DNA of 49,109 bases, taken from assembly GCA_016867455.1 (NCBI GenBank), contig VGJJ01000003.1, positions 1 through 49,109 of the forward strand, read 5' to 3'. Under the pieces are notes generated by a model. It was given only the letters and a program-made list of their open reading frames with translations, was not told where the DNA came from and searched no databases. Of this stretch, positions 36,611 to 44,769 are shown in pieces (the stretch's first letter is position 1; each line of letters opens with the position of its first letter). A program made the position numbers and the translations under genes. This stretch comes from Candidatus Iainarchaeum sp. (lineage in GTDB: Archaea > Iainarchaeota > Iainarchaeia > Iainarchaeales > VGJJ01).

Positions 36611-36864
36611 GCGTGTCCACCATGCCCTTTGCCGAAATCATTGTTTCCGTGGGATTCTTCGTCATGTCCATGCTTGTGGCGGTGTACCTCATACGTTATT
36701 CCAACCAACAACTCACGCGATGCTTGACATCATTAGAAGAAAAACACAACGAATTAGTGGACTTGAATGGTAAACTAGCCAAACAAATATTCTCCTCAGA
36801 CAAAAAACTACGAGACGATTTGGAAAATATTAAACGCGCCCACAAAAAAGCAAACGCGTCATAA
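36607..36864 (+). CDS. Small membrane/coiled-coil protein, copy 2 (tandem paralog)
   Basis: IIVSVGFFVMSMLVAVYLIRYSNQQL..., GTG start overlapping the upstream TGA (ATG 36622 alternative). Confidence 0.75.
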   Translation: MSVSTMPFAEIIVSVGFFVMSMLVAVYLIRYSNQQLTRCLTSLEEKHNELVDLNGKLAKQIFSSDKKLRDDLENIKRAHKKANAS

Positions 36865-36931
36865 ATAATTACTCCAAATTCTCCTTCATTTACGTTGCGT
36901 GTTATAATTCTATTATTTTTCATTTTTTAGT

Positions 36932-37405
36932 ATGGGACAAGCCGAACGCGACCGAATTCTTGCGAAATTTAATGAATTAAACATTCCATTCGAACACCTC
37001 AGACACGAACCCGTGTACACATCGGAACAAGCCATGCGCGCACGCAAAGGAGAATTGCACAATGGAGTGAAAGCCATGGTTTGCAAAACCGAACGAGGAA
37101 CGATTCTCGCATTACTTGCCGCGGACTTGCAATTAGACATGGAAAAACTTGCCAAACTCATTTTGTTCAAAAAATTATCCTTAGGAAGCAAGGAAAGAGT
37201 TCTCACTGCCACGAATTGCGAACCCGGGAGTGTGCCACCATTTGGTTTCTCGCAACCTTTACCCACTTACATTGATGAATCCGTGTTCGACCATGAATGG
37301 GCGGAATTCAACATTGGACTTGTAACCGAGAGCGTGAAAGTCAAAACGGTAGACCTGAGGCGCATCCTTGCCCAACGCCTCCTTTCTTTTGCCCAAAAGC
37401 CATGA
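36932..37405 (+). CDS. YbaK/EbsC family (aminoacyl-tRNA deacylase-like)
   Basis: HEPVYTSEQAMRARKGELHNGVKAMV...LGSKERVLTATNCEPGSVPPFG. Confidence 0.8.
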   Translation: MGQAERDRILAKFNELNIPFEHLRHEPVYTSEQAMRARKGELHNGVKAMVCKTERGTILALLAADLQLDMEKLAKLILFKKLSLGSKERVLTATNCEPGSVPPFGFSQPLPTYIDESVFDHEWAEFNIGLVTESVKVKTVDLRRILAQRLLSFAQKP

Positions 37406-37523
37406 AAAAGGACCATTTTGACTATTTCAAATAGCCCATCAGACGCAGTCTATTTTCCCGCCCCACGGGGTTGCTTTATAATCCCTTCCCAGGGGTTTTC
37501 ACGTATACACGGCCAAAAAAGGC

Positions 37524-37559
37524 CCGATGAACCACTCTCAACAAGGGGTGGCGAGGTGA
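37524..37559 (+). promoter_or_regulatory. Candidate kink-turn overlapping the rpl7ae Shine-Dalgarno
   Basis: CC-GAT-GA-A-CCACTC-TCAACAAG-GGGTGG-C-GA-GG, with GAGGTGA (37553-37559) as SD before ATG 37567. Confidence 0.5.
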
Positions 37560-37566
37560 AAAAAAC

Positions 37567-37932
37567 ATGTCTAAAGACCATTTTGAAGTTCCTGCCGAAC
37601 TCAAAGAAAAACAAGCCGAATTCTTACAAGAATTGGTCAAAAAGAAAGGAAAATACCGCATTGGCGTGAATGAGGTCACCAAAGCCATTGAACGAGACAC
37701 CGCGAAATTAGTTTTCCTCGCGAAAGACGTTTCTCCAGCCGAATTAATCATGCACATCCCCTTGTTATGCAAGGAAAAGAAAGTCCCTTTTACCTTTGTG
37801 GATACGCGCAAAGACTTAGGAAACGCTATCGGAATCGGAGTCGGAGCGGCTGCCATCGCTGTCGTTGAAGCCGGCGATTCCCAACAAAACCTCGAACAAA
37901 TCGTCAAAAAAGTCCAGGCATTGGGGAAATAA
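37567..37932 (+). CDS. rpl7ae: Ribosomal protein L7Ae (eL8)
   Basis: KYRIGVNEVTKAIERDTAKLVFLAKDVSPAELIMHIPLLCKEKKVPF. Confidence 0.95.
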   Translation: MSKDHFEVPAELKEKQAEFLQELVKKKGKYRIGVNEVTKAIERDTAKLVFLAKDVSPAELIMHIPLLCKEKKVPFTFVDTRKDLGNAIGIGVGAAAIAVVEAGDSQQNLEQIVKKVQALGK

Positions 37933-37934
37933 TA

Positions 37935-37965
37935 CAAACTTTTTAGGAAAAAGTTTGATCAAAAA
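37935..37965. repeat. Second copy of the palindromic element
   Basis: CAAACTTTTT-AGG-AAAAAGTTTG-ATCAAAA; same core as 29220-29246. Confidence 0.75.
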
Positions 37966-37992
37966 ACGGAAAAACAAAAATGGTGAAACACT

Positions 37993-38202
37993 ATGGCTGA
38001 AATCGGAACCCCTGCTGAAGTCGTTGAAGTCGTCAAGCGAACGGGAGTACATGGAGAAATATCCCAAGTACTTTGCCGCATTTTAGACGGTCCCGAAAAA
38101 GGACGCGTAAAACGACGCAACGTCAAAGGATTATTGCGAGTCGGAGACAAACTCATCTTACTAAACACGGAGCGCGAAGCCAAAGAAATTCGCGCCCACT
38201 AA
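37993..38202 (+). CDS. rps28e: Ribosomal protein S28e
   Basis: [52 protein letters not shown]. Confidence 0.95.
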   Translation: MAEIGTPAEVVEVVKRTGVHGEISQVLCRILDGPEKGRVKRRNVKGLLRVGDKLILLNTEREAKEIRAH

Positions 38203-38217
38203 TAGGGGGAATGAAAA

Positions 38218-38448
38218 ATGGGTTGTTCATTTTGCGGAAAAAACATTCCTCGCGGAACAGGATTCATGTTCGTACGAAAAACAGGACAAGTATACACGTT
38301 CTGCTCTCGAAAATGCGAACACAACATGATTCACTTAGAACGACAATCACGCAAAACACGATGGACGAAAGAATTTGCTAAAACAAAAGCATCCAACTTA
38401 TCCATCCGTGAACACGCCCAAAAAGCAAAAGAAAACGTGAAAGAATAA
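38218..38448 (+). CDS. rpl24e: Ribosomal protein L24e
   Basis: CSFCGKNIPRGTGFMFVRKTGQVYTFCSRKCEHN. Confidence 0.95.
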   Translation: MGCSFCGKNIPRGTGFMFVRKTGQVYTFCSRKCEHNMIHLERQSRKTRWTKEFAKTKASNLSIREHAQKAKENVKE

Positions 38449-38461
38449 CTCAAACAGGAAG

Positions 38462-38965
38462 ATGAGCGCGATGATGGAACGAACATTGGTGTTATTGAAA
38501 CCCGATGCCGTACAGCGCGCACTCACAGGACGTATTATTCAACGATTTGAAGACGTGGGATTGAAAATCATTGGAATGAAACTCGTTCAAGCCAGTCGAG
38601 AACACGCCACAACGCATTATGCGGACGTGGGCGTGCGACGCGGAGCCAAAATTTTGGAACAAAACGTGAACTTTTTACAAGAAGGACCCGTTGTGGCCAT
38701 GGTATTAGAGGGAATCCAAGCCATTGAACTCGTACGAAAAATGGTCGGCAGTACCGAATCAAAAGCTGCACCACCCGGAACCATCCGAGGGGATTTTTCG
38801 CACCAATCGTATGCGTACGCGGACACGCACAATATGGTCATCAAGAATTTGATTCACGCTTCCTCTTCACAAGACGACGCCAAAAAAGAAATCGCATTGT
38901 GGTTCAGTGAAAAAGAATTGTACGCATACAAATCCGTTCACGAAAAACACACATTTGGAAAATAA
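38462..38965 (+). CDS. ndk: Nucleoside diphosphate kinase
   Basis: ERTLVLLKPDAVQR...PGTIRGDFS...NLIHASSSQDDAKKEIALWF. Confidence 0.95.
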   Translation: MSAMMERTLVLLKPDAVQRALTGRIIQRFEDVGLKIIGMKLVQASREHATTHYADVGVRRGAKILEQNVNFLQEGPVVAMVLEGIQAIELVRKMVGSTESKAAPPGTIRGDFSHQSYAYADTHNMVIKNLIHASSSQDDAKKEIALWFSEKELYAYKSVHEKHTFGK

Positions 38966-39026
38966 TCCCACGCTTGACAGAACACTATTCCAAATGCTTT
39001 TATTTCTCGCAACCGTCTATCATTTC

Positions 39027-39452
39027 ATGCACCTCCGCGTGAAAAAACTCACTCCCACCGCCGTATTGCCCAAATACGCTAATCCCGGTGACGCAGGTCT
39101 GGATATTTATGCCGACGAAACCGTGGTTTTGCAACCGCATGAGAAAAAAACCATCCGTACTGGAATTGCATTCGCACTCCCTCCTAATCACGTGGGATTA
39201 GTCTGGGACAAATCAGGGTTGGCGAGTAAATTTCACTTGCATACCTTCGCAGGGGTCATTGATGAAAGTTATCGCGGAGAATTACAAATCGTGATAGGGA
39301 ATTTTGGCAGTTCCCCTTACGTGGTTGAAAAGGGCAAAAAAATAGCCCAGTTGCTGGTGCAACCTATCGCATACGCGCGCGTGGAAGAAGTAATTGAATT
39401 AGACGAAACCTCGCGCGGGGGCGGGGGATTTGGTAGTACGGGGTTAAACTAA
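39027..39452 (+). CDS. dut: dUTP diphosphatase
   Basis: PGDAGLDIYA, DKSGLASK, GVIDESYRGEL, KIAQLLVQP, RGGGGFGSTG. Confidence 0.93.
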   Translation: MHLRVKKLTPTAVLPKYANPGDAGLDIYADETVVLQPHEKKTIRTGIAFALPPNHVGLVWDKSGLASKFHLHTFAGVIDESYRGELQIVIGNFGSSPYVVEKGKKIAQLLVQPIAYARVEEVIELDETSRGGGGFGSTGLN

Positions 39453-39517
39453 TGACTATTTTTCGTTGACTCATTCCGAGAGATTTTAATGCCCTTGCGC
39501 TGTAAGTGGTGTATCCT

Positions 39518-40114
39518 ATGATTCTATCCGATGGCGAAATCAAAGAGCTGATTCAGCAGGGAAACATCTACGTTCCCACGGACAATCATCCCATTGACTT
39601 AGAATTACAATTAGGACCCTCCTCCCTTGATCTGCGATTGGGGCCCGAAATCTTATTGTTTGACAATCATGCCATGCGCATCATCGACCTGAGCGAGAAA
39701 ACCCCTCCCCGCATGAGACGGGTACAAGTGGATGAAAAAGAAGGATTCGTTTTGCATCCGGGAGAATTTGTACTCGGAACCACCCTCGAAGCGGTAAAAG
39801 TGCCCGTTGAACTCGTGGCCCGACTCGAGGGACGCTCTTCTCTCGGACGATTAGGATTAGTTATTCACGCCACCGCCGGATTCATTGACCCCGGTTTTGA
39901 GGGGCAAATTACCCTCGAAATGCAAAACATTGGGAATCAACCCTTGTTATTGCGCCCCTACCAACGCATTTGCCAATTATGCCTCATGCACATGAGCAAA
40001 GTCCCCGAGATCCCCTACTTCAAGAAAAAAGACAACAAATACCACGGACAATTCGGTCCCGTTGCCTCGCGGATAGGCAAAGAACAGCGAAAAACGACTG
40101 GGAATACCCTATAA
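39518..40114 (+). CDS. dcd: dCTP deaminase (Dcd family)
   Basis: LGPSSLDLRLG, LARLEGRSSLGRLGLVIHATAGFIDPGFEGQITLEMQN-type motif. Confidence 0.93.
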   Translation: MILSDGEIKELIQQGNIYVPTDNHPIDLELQLGPSSLDLRLGPEILLFDNHAMRIIDLSEKTPPRMRRVQVDEKEGFVLHPGEFVLGTTLEAVKVPVELVARLEGRSSLGRLGLVIHATAGFIDPGFEGQITLEMQNIGNQPLLLRPYQRICQLCLMHMSKVPEIPYFKKKDNKYHGQFGPVASRIGKEQRKTTGNTL

Positions 40115-40197
40115 TGCGCATTCTTTCCTAGAAGCCTCCTTTTTAAACGATTCGCGGGCATTTCTCTATAGAAAGTCACCGCTGGACCCACGATTAT

Positions 40198-40226
40198 TTT
40201 TTGGTCGAGCTTTTTGCTCGCAAAAA
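40198..40226 (+). promoter_or_regulatory. Hairpin in the aIF5B 5' region
   Basis: TTTTTG-gt-CGAGC-TTTTT-GCTCG-CAAAAA. Confidence 0.45.
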
Positions 40227-40267
40227 GGTCGCTGGCCGTGACCTATATTCCGGGAAAGTGAAAAAAC

Positions 40268-42052
40268 ATGACCACCACGCTCCACCAGCTGCGCACGCCC
40301 ATTGTCGCCGTATTAGGACACGTGGACGCGGGCAAGACTAGTTTTCTTGACAATGTCCGCTCAACCAATGTCGCGGCCAAAGAAGCCGGTTTCATCACTC
40401 AACACATTGGGGCGACAGAAGTCCCGGTTCAAACCATCAAAGACATTGCCGGACCATTAGTTCAAAAATTCGGATTCAAACTCTCTATTCCCGGATTATT
40501 ATTCATCGACACGCCCGGACACGAGGCATTTACCAATTTGCGCGAACGCGGAAGCAGCATTGCGGATTTAGCCGTATTAATGGTGGACGCCCAAAAAGGA
40601 TTGCAAGCCCAAACCAAAGAAGCCATTACCATTTTGCGCAACTACAAAGTGCCATTCCTCGTGTGCATCAACAAAATCGATTTGATTGACGGATATGAAA
40701 CCAAACCCGGTAGTTTTTTAGCAAATGTAAACACGCAACCAACATATGTACAACAAAAACTCGACGAAAGAGTGTACACGATTTTAGGAGAACTCCACGA
40801 ATTAGGATTCCAAAGCGAACGATTCGACCGGGTTCATGATACGACAAAAGAAATTGCCCTCATCCCCGTGTGTGTGAGTACCGGAGAAGGAATCCCCGAA
40901 ACACTCGTCTTTTTGGCGGGATTGGCGCAGAAGTTTTTGGAGCAAAATCTGAAGCTGGAAGCAGATGGACCAGGAAAAGGAACCTGCTTAGAAGTCCGCG
41001 ACGAAAAAGGACTCGGCACCACACTGGATGTTATTCTGTATGATGGAAAATTGAGTGTAGGCGACGTGTTCGTGGTCGCGGGAAAAAATGGCGTCATCGA
41101 AAGCAAAATCCGCGCCCTCTTACGACCGAACATTTTGACGGACATTCGTGTTGCCGAAAAATTTGTCTCCGTGAAAGACGCGTACGCGGCCACGGGAGTC
41201 AAAATTTCGGCCCCCAATTTGAATGATGCATTAGCGGGAAGTCCCTTTTTAGTAGTGAAAAATGGAAACGAAAAAGAAATCATTGAAAAAGAAGTCAAAC
41301 GCATCAAAATTGAAAGTGACAACGTGGGAATTATCCTCAAAACAGACACCCTCGGAAGCCTCGAAGCACTCGTTAAACTTATTCACTCTCACCACATCAA
41401 AGTCAAGCGCGCCGACGTAGGAGAAATCACGCGGCGAGACGTATTAGAAGCCGCAGCCATTCGAGCCAAGGATCCTTACTTAGGAGTTATCTTCGCATTC
41501 AACACACTCATACAGGACGCGGCACGCAAAGACGCGCAACTCGCACAAATTCCCATTTTCGAAAGCAACATCGTGTACTCGATCACGGAAGAATACGTGA
41601 AATGGGTTCAACAACAAGAAGCCGAGAAAAACAAACGACTGCTTGAACAGGCCATTTTCCCCGCGAAAATACAATTCTTACCCGGTTTTGCATTTCGTAA
41701 TTCTAAACCCGCGGTCGTGGGTGTGCGCGTGGTGGAAGGGCGATTGAAGAACGGCGTCGAACTCATGAATTCAACAGGAGAACTCGTTGGACGTGTACAA
41801 GCGATACAATCCGAAAACGAATCCGTTACCATTGCCGAAAAAAATGCCGAAGTGGCCGTATCCATCAGTGATGCGGTCGTTGGACGCAATCTCTTTGAGA
41901 ATGATGTTTTGTACACTGTTCTAACACCCAACATGCTTGTCACGCTCAAAAAAATAAACGCACAACTATCGGAAGACGAAAAAGATTTGCTTGTTTTCGT
42001 CACTCAACTCAACTCACGCTCCTCAACGAATAACGTAGAGAGGGAGGAATAA
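40268..42052 (+). CDS. infB: Translation initiation factor aIF5B (IF2-like)
   Basis: VAVLGHVDAGKTSFLD, DTPGHEAFTNLRERGSSIADLAVLMVD, NKID. Confidence 0.95.
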   Translation: MTTTLHQLRTPIVAVLGHVDAGKTSFLDNVRSTNVAAKEAGFITQHIGATEVPVQTIKDIAGPLVQKFGFKLSIPGLLFIDTPGHEAFTNLRERGSSIADLAVLMVDAQKGLQAQTKEAITILRNYKVPFLVCINKIDLIDGYETKPGSFLANVNTQPTYVQQKLDERVYTILGELHELGFQSERFDRVHDTTKEIALIPVCVSTGEGIPETLVFLAGLAQKFLEQNLKLEADGPGKGTCLEVRDEKGLGTTLDVILYDGKLSVGDVFVVAGKNGVIESKIRALLRPNILTDIRVAEKFVSVKDAYAATGVKISAPNLNDALAGSPFLVVKNGNEKEIIEKEVKRIKIESDNVGIILKTDTLGSLEALVKLIHSHHIKVKRADVGEITRRDVLEAAAIRAKDPYLGVIFAFNTLIQDAARKDAQLAQIPIFESNIVYSITEEYVKWVQQQEAEKNKRLLEQAIFPAKIQFLPGFAFRNSKPAVVGVRVVEGRLKNGVELMNSTGELVGRVQAIQSENESVTIAEKNAEVAVSISDAVVGRNLFENDVLYTVLTPNMLVTLKKINAQLSEDEKDLLVFVTQLNSRSSTNNVEREE

Positions 42053-42055
42053 TAC

Positions 42056-42448
42056 ATGAACATCATTGTGTCAGACCCTAAAACAAGGAAAGCCCACGTC
42101 AAGGCCGTAGACACCATGCCCTACCAAGGGATGAAACTAGGACAAGAAGTGGACTTGAGTGAAATAGGACTAGACGGATACAAAGGAATTATTACCGGAG
42201 GAAGCGACAAAACAGGCACGCCCATGCGAGTCAATTTTCCCGGAACCGGACGAAAAAAACTACTCATCTACCCGGGAGTAGGATTTCGCGACGGTGAAAA
42301 AGGAGAACGAAAAAAGAGACCTCTCCGAGGAAACGTGATTGCAAATGATATTCACCAATTGAATATCAAAGTCACTCATGCCGGGAGTAAATCATTGGAC
42401 GAATTATTGCCCGCACAGCCTAAAGAAAAGAAAGAATCCAAGAAGTGA
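42056..42448 (+). CDS. rps6e: Ribosomal protein S6e
   Basis: MNIIVSDPKTRKAHVKAV...GLDGYKGIITGGSDKTGTPMR...KKRPLRGN. Confidence 0.95.
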   Translation: MNIIVSDPKTRKAHVKAVDTMPYQGMKLGQEVDLSEIGLDGYKGIITGGSDKTGTPMRVNFPGTGRKKLLIYPGVGFRDGEKGERKKRPLRGNVIANDIHQLNIKVTHAGSKSLDELLPAQPKEKKESKK

Positions 42449-42476
42449 GGGTAGGCTTAAAGAAGCCTTCCTCTCA
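42446..42476 (+). terminator. Hairpin at the S6e stop codon
   Basis: TGAGGGTAGGCTT-AAAG-AAGCCTTCCTCTCA then TTTT. Confidence 0.5.
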
Positions 42477-42522
42477 TTTTCCATTCGTCCTTAAGCGATG
42501 AAGACGGGGAAAACCCGATTAA

Positions 42523-43956
42523 ATGATACCTATGCCTCGAACGAAGAAAACCAGTGAACCCATTGCGGGAGAACCAATCCCCGGAACAACTCCCTCTCCT
42601 GCTTCTTCTACGGAAACCAAACCTGTGAAAACCACTAAAACAAGGGTAAAAAAAAGCGGTTTGTCGGCAGCAGGAGCCACTCTTGTCCACGTGCACGAAG
42701 GAAAAGAATCTTCCGCCAGTGAATCAGCTCCCAAAACACATGCCGCAACGGTTTCTACCCATGCGAAAGAAAAAACCATGCAAGCCGAAGTCAACATTGG
42801 ACTTACGGGACACGTGGACCATGGTAAAACCAGTTTAACCAAAGCATTAAGTGGAAAATGGACGGACACCCATTCGGAAGAACTCAAGAGAGGAATATCC
42901 ATTCGATTAGGTTACGCGGACACGACATTCTATGAATACTCGAACGTGAATGGATTGGAAAAATACGGCGTTCACGCCGAAAAAAATGGACACAAAGGAA
43001 AAGTATTGAGAAAAGTCTCATTCATTGATGCGCCGGGACATGAAACACTCATGACGACGATGCTCTCCGGCGCCGCACTCATGCACGGGGCATTGCTTGT
43101 TATTGCGGCGAATGAAACATGCCCCCAACCACGCACCGCGGAACACTTACTAGCATTGCAAATTGGAGGAATCAAAAACATTATTGTGGTGCAAAACAAA
43201 GTAGACTTAGTGGACAAAACCAAAGCCATGCAAAGTTATCACGAAATCAAAAAATTCTTGAAAGAATACGGATACGAGAACGCACCCATCATCCCCATCT
43301 CCGCCAACTTCAATGCCAACATTGATGTGTTGATTAACGCCATCCAGACCCACATTCCCACGCCACATTTTGACGCAAGCAAACCATTGAAAATGTACAT
43401 TTCACGATCATTCGACGTGAACAAACCGGGAACGCCCATTGAAAAACTCCAAGGAGGCGTGTTAGGAGGAAGTATCGTGCAAGGAACACTCTCCCCTCAC
43501 CAAAAAGTAGAAATCACTCCCGGAGTGAATGGAAAACCACTCCTAATTGAAGCATTGTCCCTCAACATATCATCTGGACACTTGAATGAAGCACGACCCG
43601 GTGGTTTGATTGCCATGGGAACGACTCTTGATCCGGGCATTACGAGCATGGACAAATTCAAAGGACAAATTGTGTGCGCACCCGGAACACTCCCTTCTCC
43701 TACTGACTTCCTGAGCATTGACTTTCATGAATTGCCCCGCTTACTCGGAGAAAAATTACCTTACCCCCACACGAAAGAACTCATGGTTTTGACGATTGGA
43801 ACCAACACCTTAGCGGGAGAAATTTCCCTCGTGAAAAAAAACCAAATCGACATGGTATTGAAAGGAAAAATGACGATTGAAAAAGGACAAAAAATAGCCA
43901 TTTCGCGAAGGGACAAAGCCGGCTGGAGATTAGCAGGATGGGGAGTCGCGCGCTGA
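42523..43956 (+). CDS. eif2g: Translation initiation factor aIF2 gamma, with N-terminal extension
   Basis: VNIGLTGHVDHGKTSLTKALSG...VSFIDAPGHETLMTTMLSGAALMHGALLVIAANETCPQPRTAEHL. Confidence 0.95.
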   Translation: MIPMPRTKKTSEPIAGEPIPGTTPSPASSTETKPVKTTKTRVKKSGLSAAGATLVHVHEGKESSASESAPKTHAATVSTHAKEKTMQAEVNIGLTGHVDHGKTSLTKALSGKWTDTHSEELKRGISIRLGYADTTFYEYSNVNGLEKYGVHAEKNGHKGKVLRKVSFIDAPGHETLMTTMLSGAALMHGALLVIAANETCPQPRTAEHLLALQIGGIKNIIVVQNKVDLVDKTKAMQSYHEIKKFLKEYGYENAPIIPISANFNANIDVLINAIQTHIPTPHFDASKPLKMYISRSFDVNKPGTPIEKLQGGVLGGSIVQGTLSPHQKVEITPGVNGKPLLIEALSLNISSGHLNEARPGGLIAMGTTLDPGITSMDKFKGQIVCAPGTLPSPTDFLSIDFHELPRLLGEKLPYPHTKELMVLTIGTNTLAGEISLVKKNQIDMVLKGKMTIEKGQKIAISRRDKAGWRLAGWGVAR

Positions 43957-43964
43957 GGCGCGAC
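43945..43964 (+). terminator. Hairpin with the aIF2-gamma stop codon in its loop
   Basis: GTCGCGC-GCTGAG-GCGCGAC, followed by ACCATTTTATTTT. Confidence 0.5.
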
Positions 43965-44002
43965 ACCATTTTATTTTAAATTCCACCGGACGCTCCATGG
44001 AC

Positions 44003-44026
44003 AACGGCCCACTTTCATAGGCCGTT
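44003..44026. terminator. Terminator-like hairpin between convergent genes
   Basis: AACGGCC-CACTTTCATA-GGCCGTT. Confidence 0.5.
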
Positions 44027-44042
44027 TTCCACTATTTTCTAT

Positions 44043-44678
44043 TTAGTTCAGCGTTGTGGTCCCAGCACCTACTGCTCCAATCAAACTAGCCAGCATGGCT
44101 CCTGCCATAAATAATCCTAAAATGAATCCCACAATCATCAAGATGACCCATACTACAATGGCTTTTCCAAGACTCAATGCGTTTGCCACTGAGACAAGTA
44201 CCACCATCAAGTACACTGTGTAAAGGAACCAAACTAGATTGATTATTCCTCCAATGTATGGAATCATGGTCACAATAAACATGATGATGTTAACCACGAT
44301 TAATGGAAGAAGTAATTTAGCAGCCAAAAAATAATTTGCATCAAATGAACCATTTCCTCCTAATAATTTGGCAATGAACGCCACGATGTGATAGAAAATG
44401 TAGCTACTAATAACGGTTAGCAGTGCCATGAGAATGGGCATAATAATAATAGCCAAAAAACCCAGGCCGGCAATCAAACCAAAAACATCACTATTTTGAG
44501 TAGCTCCTCCAGCAGCAACACCAATTATTCCTCCTAGAACGGCGAACATGAGTCCAAACAACAGGCCGATAACCGCCCCATAAATGGCAAATCGTTTGTG
44601 CGCCCAATTAACATCTACATTTCTCAGTTCCTGCTCCATCCTCTCTTTGGGATGAATAAGTATTTCAAAAAACTCCAT
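44043..44678 (-). CDS. Yip1-domain-like membrane protein
   Basis: MEFFEILIHPKERMEQELRNVDVNWAHKRFAIYGAVIGLLFGLMFAVLGG...; multi-TM. Confidence 0.75.
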   Translation of the reverse strand: MEFFEILIHPKERMEQELRNVDVNWAHKRFAIYGAVIGLLFGLMFAVLGGIIGVAAGGATQNSDVFGLIAGLGFLAIIIMPILMALLTVISSYIFYHIVAFIAKLLGGNGSFDANYFLAAKLLLPLIVVNIIMFIVTMIPYIGGIINLVWFLYTVYLMVVLVSVANALSLGKAIVVWVILMIVGFILGLFMAGAMLASLIGAVGAGTTTLN

Positions 44679-44769
44679 ATCATCATCTCCTCAATCCACT
44701 GTGTGGAAACTATATCCCGAATAACCTCGTCGTATTTAAGGAATCGTTTCAATAGCTTTTTTTTTATCG

